60,683 bases of DNA from Roseburia hominis. Lineage in GTDB: Bacteria > Bacillota > Clostridia > Lachnospirales > Lachnospiraceae. Both the position numbers and the translations under genes were made by a program. Below, piece by piece: positions 27,528 through 36,956 of the stretch (its first letter is position 1; the number at the start of each line of letters is the position of its first letter). The stretch spans positions 1 to 60,683 of the forward strand of contig JAETOE010000021.1 of assembly GCA_021771815.1 (NCBI GenBank), read 5' to 3'. Below the pieces are notes generated by a model. The model saw only the letters and a program-made list of their open reading frames with translations, did not search any database and had not been told where the DNA came from.

Positions 27528-29705
27528 CTATTTTGCGAGAATCATGCCGCTGTGCGCAGGAACCGCCAGAATCCGTGTAATCCCCCGCTCCGGCTCTTCC
27601 CCGCAATCTGCCTGTCTCCGGCTCTCCGGTTCTTCCCCTTGGTCCGCCTGTCTCCGGTTCTCCGGTTCTTCCCTGTACTCCGGCTGCTTCCTGCAGTCCG
27701 CTTCCATGCCGTCCGCAAGCACCGTCCAATCCCCCGCCGGAAGTGAAAGCTCTACCCCATTGTCGGAAGCATTGTACACAACGAACAACCGCTCCCAGCT
27801 TTCCTCCGCCGACATTTCCGTCGTCCCCGGCTGTTCTATGCTCTCCGCTTTGGCATCTCGTCCAAAGACACCGTCCGGTCTGCATCCCGCTTTGTCTTCT
27901 CCGGCATTTCTCCGATTATCCACCGCAAAGGACACGACGCCCGGGCCGTGGACTTTCTTTGCCGCAATGCGCCCCGCGGCGTCCGCCGACTTATCGCACA
28001 GCCCCGGCAGCTTCTTGCGCAAGCGGATCAGTCCCTTGTAATAAGCGAGCAAGTCGGCGTATTCCACTGTCCGGCTCCACTTTAACATATTAAGCCCCGG
28101 CGCAGAACAATAGCTGTTCCCGTCGCCAAGCTTCGTCCTTGCGAACTCCTCGCCCGCCTGTAAGAACAGATGCCCCTGAAATGTAAAATACATGAGCGCC
28201 GCCAGCTTATTCGCTGCTACGACGTCCTCATACCTCTTTAAAAATACGGTTTCGTCATACGGTTCGGACGACGCCTCGCGATATTCGTTGTTCTTCCCGA
28301 CCGCGTCATGCATCGAGATCACCAGCTTATCCCACAGTGTAAAATTGTCGTGTGCCGAGATATAATTGACCACCTGCGAGCAGCTTTTGGGCGCAATTTC
28401 GCCCTTGTCCGGCTTCTGTCCGCACCAGCCGGCGACTGCCTTTAATACCTTCTTCTCCAGTCCGGTTCCGCCGTTTACAAAGCCCGGTTCCTTCTCATCG
28501 AACACATGCCCCTTGATGACGTCACGCGAGCCGTCGGAAAACACAGCGACCCCTTCATCGAGATACGCCACATTTTCTTTTAACGCAGGTCTTGTTCCCG
28601 TTTCCATCGGGGATTCATCCGCACACCACGGCTCGCCGTATAAAAGCTTCTCCCCCGCGCCGTATACGTCGTCAAGCTCTCTCCTTATACGGTTCATAAG
28701 TTCGACCGTCAAAAGACCCATCAAATCAAAACGAAAGCCGTCAATATGATACTCTCTCGCCCAGTAAAGTACCGATTGCACAATATAGTTATCCACCATC
28801 CGTCTGCCCGCAGCAAGATCGCTTCCGCAGCAGGAACCGTTCGCCAGCGTCCCGTCCGCCAGACGGCGATTATAATATCCCGGCACGGTCCGTTCCAGCC
28901 AGGAATCCGGCTGATAAGTATGATTGTACACCACGTCCATCACGACACGGATGCCGCTTTCGTGCAGCGCCTGCACCATTTCCTTGAACTCGCGGATTCT
29001 CACTGTACCGTCGTGCGGGTCCGTCGCATACGAACCCTCCGGCACATTATAATTGAGCGGATCATAGCCCCAGTTGAATTGATCGTCTGCGCCGCTCTCA
29101 TCGACCGAACCAAAATCATACGAGGGCAGAAGATGCACATGTGTGATCCCAAGCTCCTTTAGATAGTCCATGCAAGTAGGATATTCATCGTTCGTCCCGA
29201 AACAAGTAAACGCCTTATATTTTCCGCGATACGCCTCCGGTACGCCGCTCTCCTTATCGTAGGAAAAGTCCTTGATATGAAGTTCATAGATAATGTTTTC
29301 CGGCTGGCGCTCCGGCGCCCTGTCCTCACCAAAGCCCTCCGGGTCCGTCCTCACCAGGTCGACCGCCATGCTGCGCACGCCGTTGCAGCCGCACGCCGTT
29401 GCATAAGGATCGGCGGTCGTTACCGCCCCCCCGCCGCGGTACACTGTATAATCATAGTAGACGCCATGAAGATATTCCTTCGTCTCCCAGCAGAAAACAC
29501 CGTTCCCTTCCTTCTTTAATTCACAGGTCTGATAAGCCTGTGAATCGGCGGTCGTATAGAGATGAATCTCTACTTTGTCAGCAAGAGGGCTCCATACCTT
29601 AAATATGGTGCCCTCCTTTGTACAGTTTACGCCCAAATCTCCGCCGTCATATCCATATTTTTTGTCAAACGCTTTGTCGTATTGAATGTAATTTCCCGTT
29701 TCCAC
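27528..29705 (-). CDS. pulA: Type I pullulanase (GH13 debranching enzyme)
   Basis: A 725-aa alpha-1,6-glucosidase. N-terminal CBM48-like domain (about 22-110), the YNWGYDP-type block (NWGYDPLNY, 211-219), catalytic region I DVVYNHT (257-263), nucleophile D327 in GFRFDLMG, acid/base E358 in YGEPW and transition-state D453 in SAHDNF. No signal peptide, so it is intracellular. The start is GTG with GGGGAG upstream. Odd feature: a hydrophilic insert at about 660-700 with repeated EEPE-RRQAD units inside the C-terminal beta domain. Confidence 0.93.
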   Translation of the reverse strand: METGNYIQYDKAFDKKYGYDGGDLGVNCTKEGTIFKVWSPLADKVEIHLYTTADSQAYQTCELKKEGNGVFCWETKEYLHGVYYDYTVYRGGGAVTTADPYATACGCNGVRSMAVDLVRTDPEGFGEDRAPERQPENIIYELHIKDFSYDKESGVPEAYRGKYKAFTCFGTNDEYPTCMDYLKELGITHVHLLPSYDFGSVDESGADDQFNWGYDPLNYNVPEGSYATDPHDGTVRIREFKEMVQALHESGIRVVMDVVYNHTYQPDSWLERTVPGYYNRRLADGTLANGSCCGSDLAAGRRMVDNYIVQSVLYWAREYHIDGFRFDLMGLLTVELMNRIRRELDDVYGAGEKLLYGEPWCADESPMETGTRPALKENVAYLDEGVAVFSDGSRDVIKGHVFDEKEPGFVNGGTGLEKKVLKAVAGWCGQKPDKGEIAPKSCSQVVNYISAHDNFTLWDKLVISMHDAVGKNNEYREASSEPYDETVFLKRYEDVVAANKLAALMYFTFQGHLFLQAGEEFARTKLGDGNSYCSAPGLNMLKWSRTVEYADLLAYYKGLIRLRKKLPGLCDKSADAAGRIAAKKVHGPGVVSFAVDNRRNAGEDKAGCRPDGVFGRDAKAESIEQPGTTEMSAEESWERLFVVYNASDNGVELSLPAGDWTVLADGMEADCRKQPEYREEPENRRQADQGEEPESRRQADCGEEPERGITRILAVPAHSGMILAK
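27585..27690 (-). repeat. 36-bp tandem repeat inside the pullulanase gene
   Basis: About three units encoding EEPE(N/S)RRQAD(Q/C)G lie in frame near the 3' end of the gene. On the plus strand the unit reads GGTTCTTCCC...CTGCCTGTCTCCG. It is absent from typical pullulanases and looks like replication slippage in a surface loop. Confidence 0.75.
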
Positions 29706-29734
29706 AGCATCTCCCCAATAATCAGTATTTTAGA

Positions 29735-30586
29735 TCAGCCCTTTACTGCTCCGGCAACGCCCTCAACATAGCACTTCTGCGTCAGCATGAACAGTATTGC
29801 GATCGGTATGGATATCATAACACATCCGGCATAGAATTGTGTATAGTAATATTCCACATATTCCTTTTCCAGCATCGTCCACAGACCGATGGCAATCGTG
29901 TAGTACTTCGTATCATTTCCCATGATAATCTTCGCGAAAATGTAGTCGACCCACGGTCCCATAAACGTCGTAATCAGCGTGTAGGTAATAATCGGCTTCG
30001 ACATCGGAATCGTCACATGAATAAAGGTGTCCCACTTCGTCGCTCCGTCAATATATGCTGCCTCGTCAATGCTCATCGGGATCGTGTCGAAAAAGCCCTT
30101 CGCCATATAAAAGCCAAGCCCGGCGCCTCCCGAATACACCATAACGAGCGCGATCTGTTTTAATACTCCCGTCTCTAAAAAGCCCATACCCTTTAAGATA
30201 TAGTAAACTGCGATCATCGACATAAATCCCGGGAACATACCGAGAATCAATGCTATGTTGAGCAGCGGTTTTCTCATCTTAAAACGCAGCCGGCTCATAA
30301 CATAAGATACGCACAGCACGAAAAATGCTGAAATAATTGTGCTGAAAATAGCAATTATAAGCGTATTCATGAACCATCTGGTAAAATTGATGTTGCTCTC
30401 CCCCTTGAACAGGTTAATGTAATTGTCTAACGTAAAGCCCCTCGGCCAGATATAACTCTTATAGGATCCTCCCTCTTTCCTAAACGAAGTCAGAATGACA
30501 TAGAAAATCGGAAGTACCCAGATAAAACTAAGAACCGCCAACAGCAGATGGCACGCGGAATTGACAATAAATTTCTTTTTCTTCAT
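29735..30586 (-). CDS. malG: Maltodextrin ABC transporter permease MalG
   Basis: A 283-aa BPD_transp_1 permease with six hydrophobic helices. The EAA loop is recognisable as EAAYIDGATKWDTFIHVTIP. Its start overlaps the malF stop by one base (TAATG). With MalF it forms the pore for maltose or maltodextrin. No dedicated ATPase gene is in the operon, so a shared MsmK-type ATPase is expected elsewhere. Confidence 0.9.
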   Translation of the reverse strand: MKKKKFIVNSACHLLLAVLSFIWVLPIFYVILTSFRKEGGSYKSYIWPRGFTLDNYINLFKGESNINFTRWFMNTLIIAIFSTIISAFFVLCVSYVMSRLRFKMRKPLLNIALILGMFPGFMSMIAVYYILKGMGFLETGVLKQIALVMVYSGGAGLGFYMAKGFFDTIPMSIDEAAYIDGATKWDTFIHVTIPMSKPIITYTLITTFMGPWVDYIFAKIIMGNDTKYYTIAIGLWTMLEKEYVEYYYTQFYAGCVMISIPIAILFMLTQKCYVEGVAGAVKG

Positions 30587-31980
30587 TATTGAAACGCCCC
30601 CTCATCCTTGTATGATCCGGTGTTCCGGTAAGTCACCAGCGAGACAACCGCTAAGACAATAAAGGTCATAATACCGATGACCGCGCCAAAGCTGTAGTCC
30701 TTCTGTGTAATCGTCAAACGGTACAGCCAGGTAACGAGCAAATCCGTCTTTCCCGCGAAATAATATTCCAGGGTATCCGGACCTCCTCCCGACAGCAGGA
30801 AGATAACGTTAAAGTTATTGATATTTCCGGTGAAGGAAGTGATCAGGTTCGGCGTCATGACAAAGATCATATACGGAAGCGTGATCTTCCGAAAAATTGT
30901 AAATGCATTCGCGCCGTCAATCTTTGCCGCCTCATATAGCTCCCCAGGAATATTCTGCAAAATACCGGTCGTAGACAGCATCGTATACGGAATACCGATC
31001 CAGAGATTAACGAGAATAATCGTAAGCTTCGCCAACGTAGCGTCCGTGAAAAACGGAATCGACTCCGTCGCGCCGAGGAATCCGAAGGTGCGGAGCAATA
31101 CATTCACAGGTCCGTTCGTATTAAAAATGGTTCTCATGCTTAGCAGAGATACGAACTGCGGCACCGCGATGGACAGAACAAACATAAAACGCCAGAAGCC
31201 TTTGAATCTGGTTCCCTTTCGGTTGATCAGAAGCGCAAGCAGAAGTCCCAATATGTAGCAGGAAAATGTCGCCACAGTTGCCCAAATCAGAGTCCATCCC
31301 AGAATCGGCCAGAAGGTCGCCGCCAGCTTGCTTCCATGTGAAAACATTGCCACAAAATTATCGAGTCCGACCCAGTCAAAGAGCTTTCCGGGCGGCTGAT
31401 GATCCCTGTCGTAATTCGTAAATGCAATCAGAATCATGAACACAAGGGGAACCACTGTAAACGTGATAATTCCGAGAATCGGAAGGCTCAGAAGAAGGCT
31501 GTGCAGATTCTCTTCCTTCAGAGAACGCAGATCGTCCCGAAAGCCCGGCACCGCCATTCCCTTCTCTTTACGAACCTGTGTGCTGTAGGCACTTTTTACG
31601 GACATACACGCGGCAAACAACATCGCGGCTGTCAGAAAAATCGTAACAACGCCGTACAGCAGACACAGCATGGAATTATCGCCTGTGGAATACTCGTAGA
31701 TCCCAAGCGCTTCATTGTACACCTGTCCCTGCTCCGTTGTACCGAGCGTCACAAAATTCCCCATCGCGCTGATACCGAACGAAATCATGTACATCAGATA
31801 CAATACTTCCAGCGCAAGAAAGGCCAGTCCTCTGACAAGCTGCTTATTTACAATATTTCCAAGACCACAGATCAGGAAAGAAAGCCTCGTTATTATATTT
31901 CCTTTCCGAAATGCCTCGCTGACATTCGCGTCCGACGGTCTTGTATAATGAGTCTCTTTTTTCTTCCTTCGAATACTCAT
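30586..31980 (-). CDS. malF: Maltodextrin ABC transporter permease MalF
   Basis: A 464-aa permease with about 8 hydrophobic segments. The N-terminal cytoplasmic stretch (RRKKKETHYTRP) is followed by two extra helices and a linker before the core, as in Gram-positive MalF. The EAA loop reads YEAAKIDGANAFTIFRKITLP. It pairs with MalG. A stem-loop separates it from malE. Confidence 0.9.
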   Translation of the reverse strand: MSIRRKKKETHYTRPSDANVSEAFRKGNIITRLSFLICGLGNIVNKQLVRGLAFLALEVLYLMYMISFGISAMGNFVTLGTTEQGQVYNEALGIYEYSTGDNSMLCLLYGVVTIFLTAAMLFAACMSVKSAYSTQVRKEKGMAVPGFRDDLRSLKEENLHSLLLSLPILGIITFTVVPLVFMILIAFTNYDRDHQPPGKLFDWVGLDNFVAMFSHGSKLAATFWPILGWTLIWATVATFSCYILGLLLALLINRKGTRFKGFWRFMFVLSIAVPQFVSLLSMRTIFNTNGPVNVLLRTFGFLGATESIPFFTDATLAKLTIILVNLWIGIPYTMLSTTGILQNIPGELYEAAKIDGANAFTIFRKITLPYMIFVMTPNLITSFTGNINNFNVIFLLSGGGPDTLEYYFAGKTDLLVTWLYRLTITQKDYSFGAVIGIMTFIVLAVVSLVTYRNTGSYKDEGAFQ

Positions 31981-32046
31981 GAAAAACCTCCTACTTTTCT
32001 ATCGGCAGTTTTCCCTGCAAATCCCCTTTTCCTGGACAACTACCAT

Positions 32047-32081
32047 AAAACAGGGATACCAGCAGACGGTATCCCTGTTTT
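32047..32081 (-). terminator. Stem-loop between malE and malF
   Basis: AAAACAGGGATACC at 32047-32060 pairs perfectly with GGTATCCCTGTTTT at 32068-32081 over a 7-nt loop. On the minus strand the stem runs into TTTTATGG. Probably gives partial termination or protects malE mRNA. Confidence 0.8.
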
Positions 32082-32096
32082 CTTTCAGAACGTTAC

Positions 32097-33386
32097 TTAC
32101 TCTGCAGTCATTGAAGCTACAAACTCATCCAGCTTTGCCTGAACGTTATCTTTGGTGATCTCACCGCTTCTGATTTCAGTCGGGATAGCATTTGCATAAG
32201 TCCAGTATCTCTCACTGAATACGGAGTTCGACGGCTGCGCTACGCTTGCCGTGTTCGCCTCCTCCACGATAACTGCTGCCAACGGATCAGCCTTTACCGC
32301 CTCGTTCTCGCCAGCGTTAATATTTGCCGGAATCTGTGCGGACTTCTCATAGCGGAGAAGCTGATTCTCTTCATTGCCGAGGAAAGCCGCGAATGCAACG
32401 GCTGCCGCCATGTTCTGTGACTGTGCGTTGACGCCAATGCACTTAGAACCATAGAAACCCTTGAGCTGATAATCTGTTCCATCCAGATTAAAGGTCGGAA
32501 TCACGGCAATTCCCATATCGTCGCCCAGAACAGCCTTGTACATATCATAGTTCCAGGAACCGTCGAACCAAGCGCCTAATCTGTGATCCTCAATCAGCTC
32601 GGAAACCGCGATCTCGCCATCGTATGCACATTTCGGGTTGTTAATTAAATCAATCAGGTAATTTGTTACCGCCACGCCCGTCTCGTTGTTCCAGTCTACA
32701 CCTGCGGACAGGTCTTTGCCCTCCGGACCGAATACGCTTAAGCCTGCTCCGTAATAGTAAGCGCCAAGCTTCCAGCCGCCTGCGGACTCAAAGTAGAAGT
32801 TGTATACATCATCGCCTGTCTCTTTTGCCATGATGCTCTCCAGAGAAGTGATATCCGACTCGTCCAGGAGCGTCTTGTCATAGAACATAAAGAATGTATT
32901 GTGTGTAAACGGAATTGCATAAAGCGCATCGTCGATGCACGCGGTTGCCAATACGGACTCCGCTGTATTCTCTCTTACATAAGTCTCTGTCTCACCGCCA
33001 AGTCTTGCGATTGCACCGGCGTCAACCAACGACGAAAGCTGATCGCTCGCGAAGAAAAATACGTCCGCCGCTGCTCCGACGTCCTTTAATACAGACTCCT
33101 GTGCCTTATCCTCACCGACAATCTCAGTCGTCCATGTAATATTCCACTCCGGATGCGCCTCGGCAAATGCTGCCTGCTGCTCCTCCATGATTCCGGTATC
33201 CACCTGATTCTGCGGACACCATACCTTAAGAGTGATATCCTGTGTCTCGCCGGAAGCCGCTACATTGGATGCCGCCGCCTCTGTTCCTGCTGCTCCGCCT
33301 GCAGATGTGTTTTCATCCCCGCCGCATCCTGCGAGCAGTGATACAGACATCATGACTGCTAAAGCGCTTGCTACCGCTTTTTTCAT
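32097..33386 (-). CDS. malE: Maltodextrin-binding lipoprotein MalE
   Basis: A 429-aa family 1 extracellular solute-binding protein. Signal peptide with lipobox LLAGCG, then a Gly/Ala/Ser linker, LKVWCPQNQ, GAAADVFFFASDQL and KGFYGSKCIGVN, typical of maltose/maltodextrin binders. The start at 33386 follows AGGAGGAT; the longer frame is unsupported. First gene of the operon malE-malF-malG-pulA-debranching enzyme, transcribed away from the LacI gene. Confidence 0.92.
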   Translation of the reverse strand: MKKAVASALAVMMSVSLLAGCGGDENTSAGGAAGTEAAASNVAASGETQDITLKVWCPQNQVDTGIMEEQQAAFAEAHPEWNITWTTEIVGEDKAQESVLKDVGAAADVFFFASDQLSSLVDAGAIARLGGETETYVRENTAESVLATACIDDALYAIPFTHNTFFMFYDKTLLDESDITSLESIMAKETGDDVYNFYFESAGGWKLGAYYYGAGLSVFGPEGKDLSAGVDWNNETGVAVTNYLIDLINNPKCAYDGEIAVSELIEDHRLGAWFDGSWNYDMYKAVLGDDMGIAVIPTFNLDGTDYQLKGFYGSKCIGVNAQSQNMAAAVAFAAFLGNEENQLLRYEKSAQIPANINAGENEAVKADPLAAVIVEEANTASVAQPSNSVFSERYWTYANAIPTEIRSGEITKDNVQAKLDEFVASMTAE

Positions 33387-33536
33387 AATCTTATCCTCCT
33401 TTAGTCCAGCGTTTTGTTTCGCTAAGTTTCGCTTTTCCACAGGATATCATTCATTTTGGCAGGAGTCAAGCACGCATTTGTGAGTTTCGCACAGTTTCCT
33501 TCTTTTTCTGCTTCATTTTTGTGCACTTTGTATTCT

Positions 33537-33594
33537 ATTTCGAAATTTCAGGGATTGGAGGTTTCGAAACTTTATTTTGATTTTTTTCGAAAAA
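33537..33594. promoter_or_regulatory. Three TTTCGAAA palindromes, predicted MalR-type operators
   Basis: ATTTCGAAAT (33537-33546), GTTTCGAAAC (33561-33570) and TTTTTCGAAAAA (33583-33594) have centres 24 and 23 bp apart, about two helical turns. Central CG palindromes are typical LacI-family operators. They lie between malE and the divergent lacI-type gene and are the best candidate target for that regulator. The 370-bp gap contains no gene. Confidence 0.7.
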
Positions 33595-33673
33595 TTCCGA
33601 AACAAACTTCCATAGCTTCAAGCTTTATCCAGCTTCTGCCCTTCCTGATACGGTCCATAGTTTAGGCGCCGCC

Positions 33674-33702
33674 TTGTTTTTTTCATTCCCCCTTGCTATA
33701 AT
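33674..33702 (+). promoter_or_regulatory. Promoter of the LacI-family regulator gene
   Basis: TTGTTT at 33674-33679 and TATAAT at 33697-33702 are separated by 17 nt; TGC before the -10 makes it an extended type. Transcription would start near 33709, about 48 nt before the ATG. Confidence 0.7.
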
Positions 33703-33756
33703 CATAATGCATGAAAATTTTTTCTCTGTCATTTTGTACAAAATTTGGAGGAACTT

Positions 33757-34749
33757 ATGACTACTATAAATGATATCGCTGCCAGATTAGGAATTTCCAA
33801 AAGTACTGTTTCCAAGGCGCTGAACCACGCAACAGACGTCAGCGATGATATGCGCAAGAAAATTCTGGAAACCGCAGTTGAGATGGGTTATGTGAATAAG
33901 CGTTTGCAGAAACGGGAACAGAAGATTTGTATTCTGATTGCAAATATGGACTACGAGACGCCGAACCAGTTTGGTCACGATATTGTACTGGGCTTTAAGC
34001 AGATGGCAGAGCCGGAAGGCTTTACCGTAGATATTGTTCCGTTGACAAAGGAAATACAGCGCATAACGCCTTACGGGGTATTCATGATGGAGCATGACTA
34101 TCGGGCATCCTTTGTCCTCGGCTTTTCACTTCTCGACCCATGGATACAGGAGTTCCCCTCCACCCCCATTCCGACTGTCCTCTACGATAATTACATCAAG
34201 AATAATCCCTGTGTGGCATCCATCGGCTGCGACAGCCAGGAGGGCTTTGACCTTGCCGTGCGCCATCTGGTCAAACAGGGACACAAGAAAATCGGCCTGA
34301 TTTCCGGTCCTCTGGATTCTTATATCCTAAAGGCTCGCTATAAGGCTTATCTGAACGCCATGGATAAGTATGGTCTGGAAATTAACGAGAATTATATTGG
34401 ACTTGGCTACTATGTATCGGAGTCCACAAGAACCTATATTCCAAAGCTTTTAGATCAGGGCGTTACCGCGATCCTGTTCTCCCACGACATCCGCGCCATC
34501 TCCGCTCTCACGGAATGCCACGACCGCGGTGTTGCGGTTCCGGGGGACGTAAGCATTATCGGCTTCGACGATCTCCCGATGGCAGCCTACACACAACCGC
34601 CGCTCACCACCATAAGGCAAGATCGGATCGCGCTCGGCAAATGCGGCTACTATGCCATGAGCTGTCTGCTAAATCAGATTCCGATCGGCTCGATTCTGCT
34701 GCGTGCCCCGCTGATTGTGCGGGAATCGACCGGATCGGTTCCTGAATAA
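33757..34749 (+). CDS. LacI-family transcriptional regulator (MalR-like)
   Basis: A 330-aa regulator. N-terminal LacI helix-turn-helix at 3-22 (INDIAARLGISKSTVSKALN) and hinge helix to about 55, followed by a two-lobed sugar-binding domain with IGLISGPLDS, DVSIIGFDDLPMA and the C-terminal PLIVRESTG. GGAGG lies 5 nt before the ATG at 33757. Divergent from malE with palindromic operators between, so it probably represses the maltodextrin operon until maltose binds. Confidence 0.9.
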   Translation: MTTINDIAARLGISKSTVSKALNHATDVSDDMRKKILETAVEMGYVNKRLQKREQKICILIANMDYETPNQFGHDIVLGFKQMAEPEGFTVDIVPLTKEIQRITPYGVFMMEHDYRASFVLGFSLLDPWIQEFPSTPIPTVLYDNYIKNNPCVASIGCDSQEGFDLAVRHLVKQGHKKIGLISGPLDSYILKARYKAYLNAMDKYGLEINENYIGLGYYVSESTRTYIPKLLDQGVTAILFSHDIRAISALTECHDRGVAVPGDVSIIGFDDLPMAAYTQPPLTTIRQDRIALGKCGYYAMSCLLNQIPIGSILLRAPLIVRESTGSVPE

Positions 34750-34778
34750 CAGGATAAGAGACAACCAGCCTAAAGGCA

Positions 34779-35471
34779 TTAGCAAATATACCTCTCCATC
34801 ATCCCCTGTACCCGTTCCGTCACCCCGGCTTTCGCGCACTCCTCCATGAACGCGTCCAGGAAATGTTCCTTACAGTAAGCCGCCACATATGTATTGCGCT
34901 GCTCATTCTCCATCTCCTTTAAGGATGCCCGTTCTTCATGCCCGAGATAATAGCCCAGCGCAAAGAAATCCGGCGCGCCCCAGCCCGCCGCATCATCAAG
35001 CACCGCAGCGACATTCTCAAGCTCGCTCCGAAGCAGTATGGACGCAAAGGTATTTCCGGCTACAGTCTGCGCCTTCGCAGTGCTGTCCGCATATTCCTCC
35101 ACCATCTGCTTTAAGCTCGTCATGGTAGATCTAAAATCAAGATCGTCCTCCCGGATCGAACAGTCATGATAGACCTCTCCCAGTTCCGCAACCAGATTCT
35201 TAAGCCGCTCCTTCACCTCCGAAACCGGGCTTTCCGCCATACAGTCTAACAGCTTTCGAATCGCTCCTCTCGCATTCTCCAAATGCCCCCGTGCGTTCTC
35301 ATAGTCGTCGCGCGCGGCACCTCCCGCATCCAACGCATCGTCAAATTCCTTTAAATGAGCTGTCACCCGCGCCTTATCACAGCCCCCGGACAGCATTGTC
35401 TTCTTCAATTCCTTCAGCTCTGCCTTCCGCTCCTTCGCCCGCTTTGCCCGTTCCGATCTGTCAAAAAACAT
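34779..35471 (-). CDS. Hypothetical helical cytoplasmic protein
   Basis: A 230-aa protein that I do not recognise. It is almost entirely predicted helix, with a very basic N-terminus (DRSERAKRAKERKAELKELKK) and regularly spaced leucines and charges suggesting coiled coil at 10-30 and 55-130. No signal peptide or membrane segment. It lies 23 bp after a small membrane protein gene in the same direction, probably co-transcribed. It could act as a scaffold or stress-related protein, but there is no motif to support any function. Confidence 0.6.
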   Translation of the reverse strand: MFFDRSERAKRAKERKAELKELKKTMLSGGCDKARVTAHLKEFDDALDAGGAARDDYENARGHLENARGAIRKLLDCMAESPVSEVKERLKNLVAELGEVYHDCSIREDDLDFRSTMTSLKQMVEEYADSTAKAQTVAGNTFASILLRSELENVAAVLDDAAGWGAPDFFALGYYLGHEERASLKEMENEQRNTYVAAYCKEHFLDAFMEECAKAGVTERVQGMMERYIC

Positions 35472-35494
35472 CCTGCTACCTCCCCGCCATATAC

Positions 35495-35722
35495 TTACAC
35501 ATGTCTCAAAAAGAAAAACCAGATGACCAGCAAGAATATGCCAAGCACCAAAAGCAGCGTCGGAATGAATACGATAAACGCCGCAATAATCATCGCAGGT
35601 CTGTCTTTCTTGTCCAACTCCACGCCTTCCATACGCTCCTCAAATTCTTCTTCCGCTTTCTCCACATCGATGACGCGCTTTACCTTCTTATCGAACAACA
35701 TGCTTACTGCTCCTTTTTGCAT
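35495..35722 (-). CDS. Small single-pass membrane protein
   Basis: A 75-aa protein: charged N-terminal half (residues 10-40, KKVKRVIDVEKAEEEFEERMEG-like, probably helical) and one long hydrophobic helix at about 44-71, ending in FFLRHV. The ATG has AGGAGCAGTA upstream. It precedes the helical hypothetical gene and may be its membrane partner. Not recognised. Confidence 0.55.
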   Translation of the reverse strand: MQKGAVSMLFDKKVKRVIDVEKAEEEFEERMEGVELDKKDRPAMIIAAFIVFIPTLLLVLGIFLLVIWFFFLRHV

Positions 35723-35836
35723 ATCACAGGTACCTGTTGTTCATGTCTTCACAGATACCGCCACTATTTCTATTGTCTCACAATTTCTTCCAAAATAAAA
35801 CAGGTAACAGTGAAATTTTGCAGAATTACGCAAACA

Positions 35837-35885
35837 AAAAAGACGCCTGCCACACACAACTTTCCATGCGTAGCAAACGTCTTTT
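35837..35885 (-). terminator. Terminator of the first opp operon
   Basis: On the minus strand AAAAGACGTTTGC pairs with GCAGGCGTCTTTTTT and is followed by GTTTGCG. It lies about 65 bp after the stop of oppF. Confidence 0.65.
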
Positions 35886-35948
35886 CACCTCAAATCCCAG
35901 ACTCCATTTCAGAGTCCCGCCTCTGTCCTGATGCCCCGGCAGTATCTT

Positions 35949-36956
35949 TTACTTTGTCAGCGGATAATGACAGGCCACCAGATGTCCGTTCCCCATATCT
36001 GTAAGCTTGGGCACCTCGTGCTTACATTTCTCCTGGCACTGATAACATCTCGTGTGGAACTTACAGCCTGAAGGCGGATTCACCGGGCTCGGAATATCGC
36101 CCTCCAGGAGAATACGCTCACGCTTCTTATCATCCACATCCGTGGTTGGAATTGCGGAGAGCAGCGCGTTCGTATACGGATGCATCGTCCGCTCGAACAA
36201 ATCCTCCGTCGTCGACAGTTCGACCAGATTACCGAGGTACATAACCCCGATGCGGTCGCTGATATACTTCACAACGCTAAGGTCATGCGTGATGAACAGA
36301 TAGGTCAGATGCGCCTCCTCCTTCAAGTCGGAAAGAAGATTCAAGACCTGTGACTGAATCGACACGTCAAGTGCGGATACCGCCTCATCGCAGACAACAA
36401 ACCGCGGTTTTAACGCCAGACTTCTTGCGATTCCGATACGCTGACGCTGTCCGCCGGAAAACTGGTGCGGATAACGTCCGAACATATAGTCGTCCAGACC
36501 GCACTTCTTCATCACATCCATGACATAATCGCGGAGCGCCGGGTCGCCCTTCTTGTACACGCCGTGCGCCACAAGTCCCTCGCCGATGATCTGTCCCGCA
36601 GTCATCCGCGGATTTAAGGAAGAGTACGGATCCTGGAAAATAAGCTGCAGCTCTTTCCGTAGCTCGCGCATCTTCTCCGCAGGCTGCTCCTTCAGATTGA
36701 TCATCTGTCCATCCTTCTCATAGAGGATGTCTCCGTGCGTCTGCGGATAAAGCTGTAAGATGGTACGCCCAAATGTAGACTTTCCGCATCCCGACTCTCC
36801 TACCAGACCTAACGTCTCTCCCTCGTAAATATCAATGGAAATACCGTCGTTTGCCTTTACATATTTCTGCTCCTCACGGAAGCTTGTCTTCTTGATTGGG
36901 AAATACTGCTTCTCATCACGGATGGAAAGCAGTACCTTCTTATTCTCAGTCTGCAT
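35949..36956 (-). CDS. oppF: Oligopeptide ABC transporter ATPase, OppF type (system 1)
   Basis: A 335-aa ATPase: Walker A GESGCGKST, signature FSGGQRQRIGIARSLAL, Walker B VVCDEAVSALDVS and the C-terminal oligo_HPY domain with a four-cysteine cluster (CKFHTRCYQCQEKCKHE) that may hold an iron-sulfur cluster. It overlaps oppD by 11 bp. Last gene of system 1. Confidence 0.92.
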   Translation of the reverse strand: MQTENKKVLLSIRDEKQYFPIKKTSFREEQKYVKANDGISIDIYEGETLGLVGESGCGKSTFGRTILQLYPQTHGDILYEKDGQMINLKEQPAEKMRELRKELQLIFQDPYSSLNPRMTAGQIIGEGLVAHGVYKKGDPALRDYVMDVMKKCGLDDYMFGRYPHQFSGGQRQRIGIARSLALKPRFVVCDEAVSALDVSIQSQVLNLLSDLKEEAHLTYLFITHDLSVVKYISDRIGVMYLGNLVELSTTEDLFERTMHPYTNALLSAIPTTDVDDKKRERILLEGDIPSPVNPPSGCKFHTRCYQCQEKCKHEVPKLTDMGNGHLVACHYPLTK

